From positions 1 to 52,876 of the forward strand of contig NZ_LAVA02000085.1 in the NCBI RefSeq assembly GCF_000974985.2: DNA of 52,876 nt, written 5' to 3'. A model generated the notes under the pieces. It saw nothing but the letters and a program-made list of their open reading frames with translations, was not told where the DNA came from and did not search any database. Positions 42,942-50,740 of this stretch are shown here, one piece after another (positions within the stretch are counted from its first letter, which is position 1; every line of letters begins with the position of its first letter). This DNA is from Streptomyces mangrovisoli (GTDB taxonomy: Bacteria; Actinomycetota; Actinomycetes; Streptomycetales; Streptomycetaceae). Made by a program: the position numbers and the translations under genes.

Positions 42942-42943
42942 GA

Positions 42944-44062
42944 GTGCGTACCGAACGAAGCCTCACTCGGCTGGACCGGGTGTTCGCCAGGCTGGACCGG
43001 GAGCCGGAACGACCGGCCATGGTCGACATGCCGAAGATGAGCCGCCACCGGGTCGTGCTGTTCTCGGCGACCCTGGCGTTCTACCTGGCGATCGTCTGGG
43101 CCGTGGTCACCACGTCGTGGCTCGTGCGGCTCGACTGGCAGGTCATGTTCTTCCGCCCGTACCAGCAGTGGCCCCAGATCCACGCCTTCCTCGACTACTA
43201 CGTGGTGCTGGGCCAGCGCGGCCCCACCGCCGTGATGGTCGCGGCCTGGCTGGGCTGGCGCTCCTGGCGGCAGCACACGCTGCGCCCGCTGCTGACCCTC
43301 GCCACGTCGCTGCTGCTGCTGAACATCACGGTCGGCGCCGCGAAGCTCGGCATGGGCCGGCTCGGCCCGCACTACGCCACCGTGATCGGCTCCAACGAGA
43401 TGGGTCTCGGCGGCGATATATTTCCGAGCGGCCACACCGCGAACGCCGTCGTGACCTGGGGAATCCTGGCCTATCTGGCCTCCAGCCACTGGGCTCGCCG
43501 CTGGCTGTCCGCCGTCTCGGCGGTCACCTCGCTCGGCGTCGGCCTCACCACCGTCTACCTCGGTACGCACTGGCTGAGCGACGTTCTCCTCGGCTGGGCC
43601 GCCGGGCTGCTGATCCTGCTGGCGCTGCCCTGGTTCGAGCCGCTGATCGCCCGCGCCGAGAGCGGGATCTTCCTGCTGCGCGACCGCTGGCGCGCCCGCC
43701 TGCCGCTGCCCGCCCCGCCCCCGCCGATCCCGGTGGGCGCGGCCGCGCTGCGCACCGCGCGCGGCTCGGTGCAGGACACCCCGGCGCGCGAACCCGTGGG
43801 GGCGCGCGAGCCGGTCGGCGCCGGAACGCAGGACATCGCGGCGCGCGAACCCGTCGGCCCGGCCGCCCGGGGGCCCAGGACGCCGGTCCATCTGGCTCCC
43901 GGCCCGCACCTGACCCGTGCGGAGCGCAGCCCCGTCACCCCGGGCGGCAGCCGCCGCCCGCCGCACACGGAGCGCGGCCCGCACCCGGAGCGCCCGGCGC
44001 ACGGGGACCGCGGCGGGCGCGGCGCCGCCGCCTCGGCCGCCCGCCCCCTCGCGGGCGGCTGA
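42944..44062 (+). CDS. PAP2-family membrane phosphatase
   Basis: GTG 42944 gives 372 residues and would be leaderless. Six helices carry the three phosphatase motifs: KLGMGRLGP (K-x6-RP), FPSGHTANAV (PSGH) and TVYLGTHWLSDVLLG (SR-x5-H-x3-D-like). A 130-residue Pro/Arg-rich cytoplasmic tail includes imperfect repeats of AREPVG. Members dephosphorylate undecaprenyl pyrophosphate, phosphatidate or similar lipids at the outer membrane face, recycling carrier lipid for wall and polysaccharide synthesis. The ATG at 43019 is an alternative start. Confidence 0.87.
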   Translation: MRTERSLTRLDRVFARLDREPERPAMVDMPKMSRHRVVLFSATLAFYLAIVWAVVTTSWLVRLDWQVMFFRPYQQWPQIHAFLDYYVVLGQRGPTAVMVAAWLGWRSWRQHTLRPLLTLATSLLLLNITVGAAKLGMGRLGPHYATVIGSNEMGLGGDIFPSGHTANAVVTWGILAYLASSHWARRWLSAVSAVTSLGVGLTTVYLGTHWLSDVLLGWAAGLLILLALPWFEPLIARAESGIFLLRDRWRARLPLPAPPPPIPVGAAALRTARGSVQDTPAREPVGAREPVGAGTQDIAAREPVGPAARGPRTPVHLAPGPHLTRAERSPVTPGGSRRPPHTERGPHPERPAHGDRGGRGAAASAARPLAGG

Positions 44063-44106
44063 CCCGCTCCCCGCCCGCGAGGCCGGTACGCACCCCCGCC
44101 ACCCGC

Positions 44107-44147
44107 GCCGAAGGCCCCGGTTCCCTCTCGGAACCGGGGCCTTCGGC
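44107..44147. terminator. 18-bp bidirectional terminator after PAP2 and I78 genes
   Basis: GCCGAAGGCCCCGGTTCC (44107-44124) pairs perfectly with 44130-44147 around a five-base loop CTCTC. Confidence 0.85.
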
Positions 44148-44175
44148 GTTCCGGCGGCACGCTACCGAACGAGGC

Positions 44176-44391
44176 TCAGCCCTTCCAGGCCCGCGCCACC
44201 GTGCCGTCGCGCACCTCGAAGTTCAGCCGCCCGACGCGGTACTCCATGGTCACGATCGCTCCGGGAGGCAGTGCCCGCACCGTCGACCAGCCGCGCTCCC
44301 GGGCGAGCCGCTCGGCCTCCCCGGCGTCGAGACCGACGTACCCGGCCGGGCTGTCCTGTGGCTCCGCGGGCGGAGTGGGAATGGGTGCCAT
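44176..44391 (-). CDS. I78-family peptidase inhibitor
   Basis: ATG 44391 lies six bases after TAGCGT, so translation is leaderless. The 71-residue protein has the I78 core: VGLDAGEAERLARERGW, then TVRALPPGAIVTMEYRVGRLNFEVRDGTVARAWKG, which forms the inhibitory loop and C-terminal strands. No signal peptide is present. Members inhibit serine proteases including subtilisin and elastase types; the target here may be intracellular or the Streptomyces' own secreted protease. Confidence 0.85.
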   Translation of the reverse strand: MAPIPTPPAEPQDSPAGYVGLDAGEAERLARERGWSTVRALPPGAIVTMEYRVGRLNFEVRDGTVARAWKG

Positions 44392-44397
44392 ACGGCC

Positions 44398-44427
44398 ACG
44401 CTAGGCCCTCTTCGTGGAGCGTGTCAC
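44398..44427 (-). promoter_or_regulatory. Leaderless promoter of the I78 gene
   Basis: GTGACA (44422-44427), 18-base spacer, TAGCGT (44398-44403) and six bases to the ATG. Confidence 0.5.
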
Positions 44428-44695
44428 ACTTCTGTCACAAGATCACGCGGAGTGATTCGTTCGAACTCCGTCACTCGGATGAACGGTTCCGTACCTCTTC
44501 CGAGGGCTTTCGAACGTAATTCCCGTACGGGCCGGCGAGACCCTTCCGAAGGGGCCGTGAAAGGGCCTCGGAACCGAGGCCCGAAGGATCCGGGAAGCGC
44601 ATTCCCCGGGTAAATCGCGGGAGGTCCGGGAGCTGACGCCGCATAAGGATTTCACGCCTCCGACACAGAATCCCCATACGCGCCCCGGGCGGCCG

Positions 44696-44716
44696 TCGCG
44701 CAGTTCCCCGCGCCTC
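44696..44716. repeat. Solitary right half of the palindromic element
   Basis: TCGCGCAGTTCCCCGCGCC followed by TCCGGGGCGCC, a close match to the right terminal repeat without a left partner. Confidence 0.6.
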
Positions 44717-44794
44717 CGGGGCGCCACGGCCCGGGCACCCGCGAGGGAGGCGCCGCGGCGCCGGGAGCCCCGCCCGCCGCGGCACGGACCGCGA

Positions 44795-44823
44795 CCCCGC
44801 CCGGTCGGAGGGACCGGGCGGGG
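44795..44823 (-). terminator. Terminator of the Rpf-like gene
   Basis: CCCCGCCCGGTC (44795-44806) pairs perfectly with GACCGGGCGGGG (44812-44823), loop GGAGG, 29 bases past the stop. Confidence 0.75.
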
Positions 44824-44851
44824 CCTTGGTGCCCGCGGCGCAGGGGGCGGC

Positions 44852-45505
44852 TCAGAGAGCGAGCCGCTGGCCGGGGACGATCAGATCGGGGTCGGCGCCG
44901 ATGACGTCCTTGTTGGCGGCGTAGATCCGCTGCCAGGAGGTCCCGTGCCGGGCGGCGATGGCGCTGAGCGTGTCGCCCTCGCGGACGGTGTAGCCGCCCT
45001 CGGCGGAGCCCCGGTGCGTACGGTCCGCCGGGCGGGTCGTCGTCTTCGACGCCTTCCGCCCGGCGGAGCCGGTGGACTTCGTGGTGCGATCGGTCCCGGA
45101 CTCCGTCGACCTCGTCGTCACGGAGGCGTGCTCGGGGGCGCTGCCGTAGGCCCCGGCGCGGGCCGAGCAGACCGGCCAGGCACCCCATCCCTGGGCGTGC
45201 TGGACCTTGGTGGCGACGGCTATCTGTGCGGACCTCGACGCCTCGTCGGCCCGCGGCGCGTACGCCGTGCCGCCGTAGGCGCGCCAGGTGCCGGCGGAGA
45301 ACTGGAGCCCGCCGTAGTAGCCGTTGCCGGTGTTGATGTGCCAGTTGCCGCCGCTCTCGCACTGGGCGATGCGGTCCCACACCCCGTTGTCCGCCGCGGC
45401 GGCGTGGCCGCCGGTCACGAGCAGGCCCAGCGGGGCGAGCAGCGCGGCGCCGGCGAGGACCGCCGTCGTACGCGCCTTGCGGGTGGTATCGGCACATTCG
45501 GACAT
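44852..45505 (-). CDS. Resuscitation-promoting-factor-like transglycosylase with LysM
   Basis: ATG 45505 follows GGAGAGGGA. The 217-residue precursor has a signal peptide ending near HAAAA. The Rpf/lysozyme-like domain reads VWDRIAQCESGGNWHINTGNGYYGGLQFSAGTWRAYGG, with catalytic Glu in CESGG, and ends at GWGAWPVC. A Ser/Thr-rich linker leads to one LysM domain (YTVREGDTLSAIAARHGTSWQRIYAAN, VPGQRLAL). It cleaves peptidoglycan during germination and hyphal growth while bound to the wall by LysM. The mRNA has a structured leader of about 158 bases. Confidence 0.92.
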   Translation of the reverse strand: MSECADTTRKARTTAVLAGAALLAPLGLLVTGGHAAAADNGVWDRIAQCESGGNWHINTGNGYYGGLQFSAGTWRAYGGTAYAPRADEASRSAQIAVATKVQHAQGWGAWPVCSARAGAYGSAPEHASVTTRSTESGTDRTTKSTGSAGRKASKTTTRPADRTHRGSAEGGYTVREGDTLSAIAARHGTSWQRIYAANKDVIGADPDLIVPGQRLAL

Positions 45506-45663
45506 GTGAATCCCTCTCCACGAACCCGGGGTCCCCCAAGGCGCGGCACGCTCCCCGCGTGGACGCGGTTCGTCGTGCCGGCCCCGTCCGCCCGAGCCGC
45601 CGCGGCGATGGTGCTGCCTGCGGCGGCCGGTGGACGATCCCGGGCGGTGCTCGATGCACACGG
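45506..45663 (-). other. Structured 5' leader of the Rpf-like gene
   Basis: From the predicted start near 45663. ACGAACC (plus 45567-45573) can pair with GGTTCGT (plus 45520-45526) directly before the GGAGAGGG site (45512-45519), or sit in an alternative hairpin GGCACG...CGTGCC with inner CCGCG/CGCGG. Two mutually exclusive folds next to the ribosome site suggest an RNA switch; hallmarks of the ydaO c-di-AMP aptamer are not visible. Confidence 0.45.
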
Positions 45664-45669
45664 CGGAGG

Positions 45670-45699
45670 AATCTAGGCAGCCGGGGGCGGCGATATCAA
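45670..45699 (-). promoter_or_regulatory. Promoter of the Rpf-like gene
   Basis: TTGATA (45694-45699), 18-base spacer, TAGATT (45670-45675): a good vegetative-sigma match. Confidence 0.6.
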
Positions 45700-46041
45700 C
45701 CAACTCCTTGTCATTCCAGGCCAGTTCGCCATTACCAGAGGTAGCAGCGAATTCCGGCCACCCACTACATGCGCCGATTTACTGATATGTCGACCACGGC
45801 TCCGCCCCGCTTGTGACCCACTTCACCGATCCAAGATCCTTTCGGTGAACGGTACTTGACGGGGAGTGACCCGTTCCGGACCGGACGTGACCGCATGCGA
45901 CGGATGGTTCGATTCCGTTCGCGCAAGGGCGTGACTCCCGCCACAGATCGCCCGTTGTCATCTTCATGAGCCCGGAACCCCGGGGCTCACGGGCCGGGAG
46001 CCACCCGTCCCTTCACGCACCGCATCCCGAGGGAGCCCCCC
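45700..46041. other. 342-base intergenic region
   Basis: AT-richer than average, with GAACGGAATCGAACC-like short repeats on the minus strand. TTGACG at 45869 has no convincing -10. No gene seen. Confidence 0.4.
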
Positions 46042-46833
46042 GTGCCGCGCATGCTCGACGTCAGCGACGCCGTACGTGCCGAGATCGGCGACGAAGAAGC
46101 CGACCGGCTGCTCACCGGAGACAACGCCCCGGGCAGTTACGACTGCACGTCCTGCCGTACCCCGGGCGACTCCGAGCAGGAGCGCACCAGCACCGTCCTG
46201 TTCATCGGGGACGAGACCGCCGTCCTCGCCTTCGCCCACGCCGGCTGTCTGCCCTCACAGGTCGTCCAGGTCACCGAGGAGCAGCTCCAGGGCGCGGTCC
46301 GCTCCATCAGCGGCGACGGCGACATCGCCTCCGACGGCCGCGCCGCGCAGTCCGCGCCCGAGCAGGCCGTGCTCGGAGTGACCAGCGGACTGGTCCTGAT
46401 CGCCGGGGAGTTGCACCCCGCGCTCGTGGTGGAGCCGACCGCGCCCATCGTGCGGCCGGGGTCGACCGCGATCGGCGACGACTTCCTGCCGCTGCTGATC
46501 GAGCAGGGCTTCATGCCGGTCACCGAACTGACCGAGGTGCCGCCGGTGCTGCACGGCTGGTCGGTGCTGCTCGCCGTGGGCCAGCTGCACGCGGTGCTCC
46601 AGCCGGGGCCGAACGGCGCGTCCCAGGTGGCCTGGTGGCAGGCGCACCAGCCGCTCCAGGTCACGGACGGCTGGCGGGCCGCGGCCAACAAGCACCAGCA
46701 GGTGCTGATGTTCGCGGCGCCGGTCGGCTCGATCGGCCGCCAGCCGCGCGAGGACCTGCTGCGCGACGCCGTCGACAAGGCGGCCGCCAACGGCAAACTG
46801 GTCGCCGCGGCCCTCCCCCTCGCAGGCACCTGA
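46042..46833 (+). CDS. Conserved actinobacterial protein of unknown function
   Basis: GTG 46042 follows GAGGGAG. The 263-residue protein has no signal peptide or helix bundle. It contains a C-x-x-C pair early (YDCTSCRTPGD) and a Cys later (HAGCLPSQVV), then beta-rich segments VLIAGELHPALVVEPTAPIV, LLIEQGFMPVTEL and VLHGWSVLLAVGQLHAVL, and AAANKHQQVLMFAAPVGSIG. I do not recognise the family. It is followed by two palindromic elements. Confidence 0.7.
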   Translation: MPRMLDVSDAVRAEIGDEEADRLLTGDNAPGSYDCTSCRTPGDSEQERTSTVLFIGDETAVLAFAHAGCLPSQVVQVTEEQLQGAVRSISGDGDIASDGRAAQSAPEQAVLGVTSGLVLIAGELHPALVVEPTAPIVRPGSTAIGDDFLPLLIEQGFMPVTELTEVPPVLHGWSVLLAVGQLHAVLQPGPNGASQVAWWQAHQPLQVTDGWRAAANKHQQVLMFAAPVGSIGRQPREDLLRDAVDKAAANGKLVAAALPLAGT

Positions 46834-46904
46834 CCCGCAGCCCCCAGGGGCACGGCCCCGAGCGCAACACCCCCAGCATCGCGGGCGCCCGCCCGACCGC
46901 CCCC

Positions 46905-47013
46905 AGGGGCGCGGGGAACTCCGCGACCAGCCACGACGCACCCGCACAGGACCACCAGGTCGCACGTCGACCCCGGCCCGGCGGGGCCCGTTCGCGCAGT
47001 TCCTCGCGCCCCT
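46905..47013. repeat. Palindromic intergenic element, copy B1 (109 bp)
   Basis: Left arm 46905-46926 (one mismatch, CTCCGCGA), right arm 46992-47013 (one mismatch, TCCTCGCG). The interior includes CCACGACGCACCCGCACAGG. Confidence 0.8.
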
Positions 47014-47041
47014 AATGAGGCACGGCCCAGCGCAACACCCC

Positions 47042-47154
47042 AGGGGCGCGGGGAACTGCGCGACCAGCCACGACGCACCCGCACAGGACCACCAGGTCGA
47101 AGGTCCACCGCGGGCGGCCCGGCAGCGGCTGAGCGCGCCGTTCCCCGCGCCCCT
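47042..47154. repeat. Palindromic intergenic element, copy B2 (113 bp)
   Basis: Perfect left arm (47042-47063) and a degenerate right arm. The first 60 bases match copy B1; the two copies start 137 bases apart, almost the 136 of pair A. Confidence 0.8.
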
Positions 47155-47257
47155 ACAGGGGTGCTGGGGTGCGCGCGGTGTTCAAGAGTGCCCCCAGAGC
47201 TGCCAAAGGCGCGGAGCGCAGCCGCATCCCAACCGCCCCGGGGTCGTTTGGACATAC

Positions 47258-47620
47258 GTGCACAGCTACGAAGTTCCCCGCCGCCCGTCCTTCCAGCCGG
47301 TCCCGTCCGCGCGGCCGGCCCAGGATCCCGCCGGCGGCCCCTCGGCCACGCCCATCTACGACGCGCTGTACGCCGAGTACGTCAAGTCCTACCGTGCACT
47401 GCCGGGCGATCGCAGCGGCGAGGAGGGGCTGGGTTTCACCGCGTTCGGGAACTCCGCGCTCAGCACGACCGGTTCGGGCTCGGGATCGTACGGCTCAAGC
47501 TCCTACAGCGCCTACAGCGCGGGAGCGAACAGCGCCCGGCACGGCGGGTCCCAGCCCGCGCAGTGGACGCGGGTCGCCACGCTGCCGGCGCTCCCCCCGG
47601 CCCGGCGCCGGGTGTACTGA
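47258..47620 (+). CDS. Small Ser/Gly/Tyr-rich protein of unknown function
   Basis: GTG 47258 (HSYEVPRRPSFQPVPSARPA) gives 120 residues; no ribosome site is evident. The middle TPIYDALYAEYVKSYRALPGDRSGEEGLGFTAFG looks structured and conserved. A Ser/Gly/Tyr-rich stretch (SGSGSYGSSSYSAYSAG) and a short basic tail follow. No signal peptide or membrane helix. The family is not recognised; Streptomyces-specific is likely. It converges with der. Confidence 0.65.
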   Translation: MHSYEVPRRPSFQPVPSARPAQDPAGGPSATPIYDALYAEYVKSYRALPGDRSGEEGLGFTAFGNSALSTTGSGSGSYGSSSYSAYSAGANSARHGGSQPAQWTRVATLPALPPARRRVY

Positions 47621-47647
47621 CCCGGCACGACGCGATACCAAGCAACA

Positions 47648-47678
47648 AGAGGGCGGCCCCCGTTGGGGACCGCCCTCT
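47648..47678. terminator. Terminator between the small protein and der
   Basis: AGAGGGCGG (47648-47656) pairs with CCGCCCTCT (47670-47678); the stem continues with CCCC/GGGG past a bulged A. It serves both convergent genes. Confidence 0.8.
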
Positions 47679-47736
47679 CGCACTGCGCCGGTCGCTGCCG
47701 GCCGGCACCGCGTCCAGCCGTTACCGCGTCCAGCCG

Positions 47737-49212
47737 CTACTTCTTCTTGCCGCGCTTCTCCCGCACCCGCACCGAGATGTGGATCGGGGTCCCGTCGAAG
47801 CCGAACTCCTCACGCAGCCGGCGCTCGATGAAGCGCCGGTAGCCCGCCTCGATGAAGCCGGAGGCGAACAGCACGAACCGCGGCGGCTTGGTGCCCGCCT
47901 GGGTGCCGAAGAGGATGCGCGGCTGCTTGCCGCCCCGGACCGGGTGCGGATGCGCCGAGACCAGCTCGCCGAGGAACGCGTTCAGCCGGCCCGTGGGCAC
48001 CCGGGTCTCCCAGCCCGCGAGGGCCGTCTCGATCGCCGGGACCAGCTTCTCCATGTGCCGCCCGGTGCGCGCCGAGACATTGACCCGGGGAGCCCAGGCG
48101 ATCTGCCCGAGCTCGGTCTCGATCTCGCGCTCCAGGTAGTAGCGGCGCTCCTCGTCGAGGGTGTCCCACTTGTTGAAGGCGACGACCACGGCGCGGCCCG
48201 CCTCGACGGCCATGGTGACGATCCGCTGGTCCTGCACGGAGATCGACTCGGAGGCGTCGATCAGGATGACGGCCACCTCGGCCTTCTCCACGGCGGCGGC
48301 GGTCCGCAGCGAGGCGTAGTAGTCGGCGCCCTGCTGGAGGTGGACCCGCTTGCGGATGCCCGCCGTGTCGACGAACTTCCAGGTGATGCCGCCCAGTTGG
48401 ATCAGCTCGTCGACCGGGTCGCGGGTGGTGCCCGCGATCTCGTTGACGACGACCCGCTCCTCGCCCGCGACCTGGTTCAGCAGCGAGGACTTGCCGACGT
48501 TCGGACGGCCGATCAGCGCGATCCGGCGCGGGCCGCCGACCGCCGTGCCGAAGGTCTGCTCGGGCGCCTCGGGCAGCGCCTCCAGGACGGCGTCGAGCAT
48601 GTCGCCGGTGCCGCGGCCGTGCAGCGCCGAGACCGGGTGGGGCTCGCCGAGGCCCAGCGACCACAGGTAGGTGGCGTCCGCCTCACCGCTCGGGCCGTCG
48701 ACCTTGTTGGCGCACAGCACGACGGGCTTGCCCGCCTTGCGCAGCAGCCGTACGACCGCCTGGTCGGTGTCGGTGGCGCCGACCTTGGCGTCGACGACGA
48801 AGACGACCGCGTCGGCGGCCTCGATGGCGTACTCGGCCTGGGCGGCCACGGAGGCGTCGATGCCGAGGACGTCCTGCTCCCAGCCGCCGGTGTCGACGAC
48901 CTTGAAGCGGCGCCCGGCCCACTCGGCCTCGTAGGTGACGCGGTCGCGGGTCACGCCGGGCTTGTCCTCGACGACCGCCTCGCGGCGGCCGATGATCCGG
49001 TTGACCAGAGTCGACTTGCCGACGTTCGGGCGGCCGACGACGGCGAGGACGGGGAGCGGGCCGTGACCCGCCTCCTCGATCGCGCCCTCGACGTCCTCGA
49101 TGTCGAAGCCCTCTTCCGCGGCGAGCTCCATGAACTCCGCGTACTCGGCGTCGCCAAGCGCTCCGTGGTCGTGCTCGGCGTGCGAGCCCTCGGAGTGGAT
49201 GTCGTCGTTCAT
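47737..49212 (-). CDS. der: Ribosome-assembly GTPase Der (EngA)
   Basis: ATG 49212 (NDDIHSEGSHAEHDHG) with GAGGT ten bases upstream gives 491 residues. The two tandem Era-like G domains show G1 GRPNVGKS twice, G3 DTGGW and DTAGI, and G4 NKVD and NKWD. A C-terminal KH-like domain ends with a basic RVREKRGKKK tail. The first 55 residues are an acidic, His-containing extension (EYAEFMELAAEEGFDIED) absent in enterobacterial Der but common in actinobacteria. It acts in 50S subunit maturation and is essential. It is last in the tyrA-cmk-plsC-der operon. Confidence 0.97.
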   Translation of the reverse strand: MNDDIHSEGSHAEHDHGALGDAEYAEFMELAAEEGFDIEDVEGAIEEAGHGPLPVLAVVGRPNVGKSTLVNRIIGRREAVVEDKPGVTRDRVTYEAEWAGRRFKVVDTGGWEQDVLGIDASVAAQAEYAIEAADAVVFVVDAKVGATDTDQAVVRLLRKAGKPVVLCANKVDGPSGEADATYLWSLGLGEPHPVSALHGRGTGDMLDAVLEALPEAPEQTFGTAVGGPRRIALIGRPNVGKSSLLNQVAGEERVVVNEIAGTTRDPVDELIQLGGITWKFVDTAGIRKRVHLQQGADYYASLRTAAAVEKAEVAVILIDASESISVQDQRIVTMAVEAGRAVVVAFNKWDTLDEERRYYLEREIETELGQIAWAPRVNVSARTGRHMEKLVPAIETALAGWETRVPTGRLNAFLGELVSAHPHPVRGGKQPRILFGTQAGTKPPRFVLFASGFIEAGYRRFIERRLREEFGFDGTPIHISVRVREKRGKKK

Positions 49213-49286
49213 GAAGTCCGTACCTCGTTCATCGTGGTGATCGGTGGACCGCCCCTGGTTCGGGAGATCCACTACTCAAGTGTCGC

Positions 49287-49949
49287 CTAGCGCCCGGTGA
49301 GGCGCCTGGCGTTTTCCAGGTGGGCGGTGAGCTGCTTCTGGATCCGCTCGGTGGCCTCGTCCAGTGCCTTGCGGGTGCGGCGGCCGGAGCCGTCGCCCGC
49401 CTCGAAGGGGTCGCCGAAGACCACGTCCACCCGCGAGCGCAGCGGGGGCAGCGCCTTTATCAGCCGCCCCGGCCGCTCGGTGCTGCCCAGCACCGCGACC
49501 GGCACGATCGAGGCGCCGCTGCGGACGGCGAAGTAGGCGAGCCCCGCACGCAGCGCGGCGAAGTCGCCCTCGCCCCGGGTGCCCTCCGGGAAGATGCCCA
49601 GCACTCCCCCGGCCTCCAGCACGCCGAGGGCGCGGGTGATGGCCGTGCGGTCGGCGCTGTGCCGGTCCACCTTCAGCTGTCCGATGCCGGTCAGGAAGGT
49701 GCCCAGCGGCCCGATGAAGGCTTCCTTCTTGATCAGGAAGTGCGTCGGCCGGGGTGCGACGCCCATGACCATCGGGCCGTCGATGTTGTGCGAGTGGTTG
49801 ACGGCGTAGATCACCGGGCCGGTCGCGGGGACCTTCCAGGCGCCGAGCACGCGCGGCTTCCACAGCCCGTACATCAGGCCGACGCCGATGCGCCGGCCGA
49901 CCTCGGCGCCACGCTCCGAGGGCAGCCCGGCGGCGGGAGCCTTCGTCAC
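49287..49949 (-). CDS. plsC: 1-acyl-glycerol-3-phosphate acyltransferase (PlsC type)
   Basis: GTG 49949 overlaps the cmk stop. The 220-residue protein contains motif I VNHSHNIDGP (H-x4-D), motif II-like LKVDRHSADR, motif III IFPEGTRGEGDF and motif IV IVPVAVLGS. It lacks strong membrane helices apart from IGVGLMYGLWKP. It acylates lysophosphatidate in phospholipid synthesis; the substrate could also be another glycerolipid. Confidence 0.92.
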   Translation of the reverse strand: MTKAPAAGLPSERGAEVGRRIGVGLMYGLWKPRVLGAWKVPATGPVIYAVNHSHNIDGPMVMGVAPRPTHFLIKKEAFIGPLGTFLTGIGQLKVDRHSADRTAITRALGVLEAGGVLGIFPEGTRGEGDFAALRAGLAYFAVRSGASIVPVAVLGSTERPGRLIKALPPLRSRVDVVFGDPFEAGDGSGRRTRKALDEATERIQKQLTAHLENARRLTGR

Positions 49950-50632
49950 TTCCCGGCCCGCTTCTCCTCGACGAGCGTGACGACGCACTCGATGACCTGC
50001 GCGAGCGTGAGCTCGGTGGTGTCCACCTCGACGGCGTCGTCCGCCTTGGCCAGCGGGGAGGTCTTGCGGCTGGAGTCGGCCGCGTCGCGCTTGATCAGCG
50101 CCTCGCGGGTGGCCGCGACGTCCGCGCCCTTCAGCTCGCCGCTGCGGCGGGCCGCGCGGGCCTCCGCGGAGGCGGTGAGGAAGACCTTCAGGTCGGCGTC
50201 GGGCAGCACGGTCGTACCGATGTCACGGCCCTCGACGACGATGCCCTGCTCGGCCGCGGCGGCCAGCGAGCGCTGCAGCTCGGTGATCCGGCTGCGCACC
50301 TCGGGCACCGCGCTGACCGCGCTGACCTGGGAGGTGACCTCCTGGGTGCGGATCGCGGCGGCGACGTCCGTGCCGTCGACGGAGATGGTCGGGTCCAGCG
50401 GGTCGGTGCCGGAGACGATCTCCGGCTTGCCGGCCACCGCGGCGATCGCGGTGGGGTCCTCTATGTCGATCCCGCTGGTCACCATCCACCAGGTGATCGC
50501 CCGGTACTGGGCGCCGGTGTCCAGGTAGCTGAGGCCCAGCTGCGCGGCGACGGCCTTCGACGTGCTCGACTTGCCCGTGCCGGAGGGACCGTCGATGGCG
50601 ACAATCACGGGCTGGGCGGCGCCGTTTTCCAC
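49946..50632 (-). CDS. cmk: Cytidylate kinase
   Basis: GTG 50632 follows GGAAGG and gives 228 residues. P-loop IAIDGPSGTGKSSTSKAVA (the V form VIVAIDGPSG), LSYLDTGAQYRAITW for nucleotide binding, IVVEGRDIGTTVLPDADLKVFLTAS and ARRSGELKG. It phosphorylates CMP and dCMP to supply CDP/dCDP. The stop overlaps plsC (GTGA), so coupling is likely. Confidence 0.96.
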   Translation of the reverse strand: MENGAAQPVIVAIDGPSGTGKSSTSKAVAAQLGLSYLDTGAQYRAITWWMVTSGIDIEDPTAIAAVAGKPEIVSGTDPLDPTISVDGTDVAAAIRTQEVTSQVSAVSAVPEVRSRITELQRSLAAAAEQGIVVEGRDIGTTVLPDADLKVFLTASAEARAARRSGELKGADVAATREALIKRDAADSSRKTSPLAKADDAVEVDTTELTLAQVIECVVTLVEEKRAGK

Positions 50633-50740
50633 GGGGGGACACCTTCCTGGTGCGGGGTGGCGGGGTGTGCGGGCCGCTGTCGGACCCGCCCGGGGCCGGA
50701 AAGTGCCCCGCACCAGGTTACTGGCTTCGCGGAGCCGCCT

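Larger units (their letters stand above)
44392..44851. other. 460-base intergenic region
   Basis: It holds the I78 promoter, AT-richer sequence to about 44660, a half palindromic element (44696), and the Rpf terminator (44795-44823). No further gene is supported. Confidence 0.55.

Noticed and set aside
45506..45663. ydaO (c-di-AMP) riboswitch
   Set aside because: Expected because S. coelicolor rpfA has one, but the conserved GGGGTGAATC and CAGCTAACC blocks are not seen; kept only as a generic structured leader.
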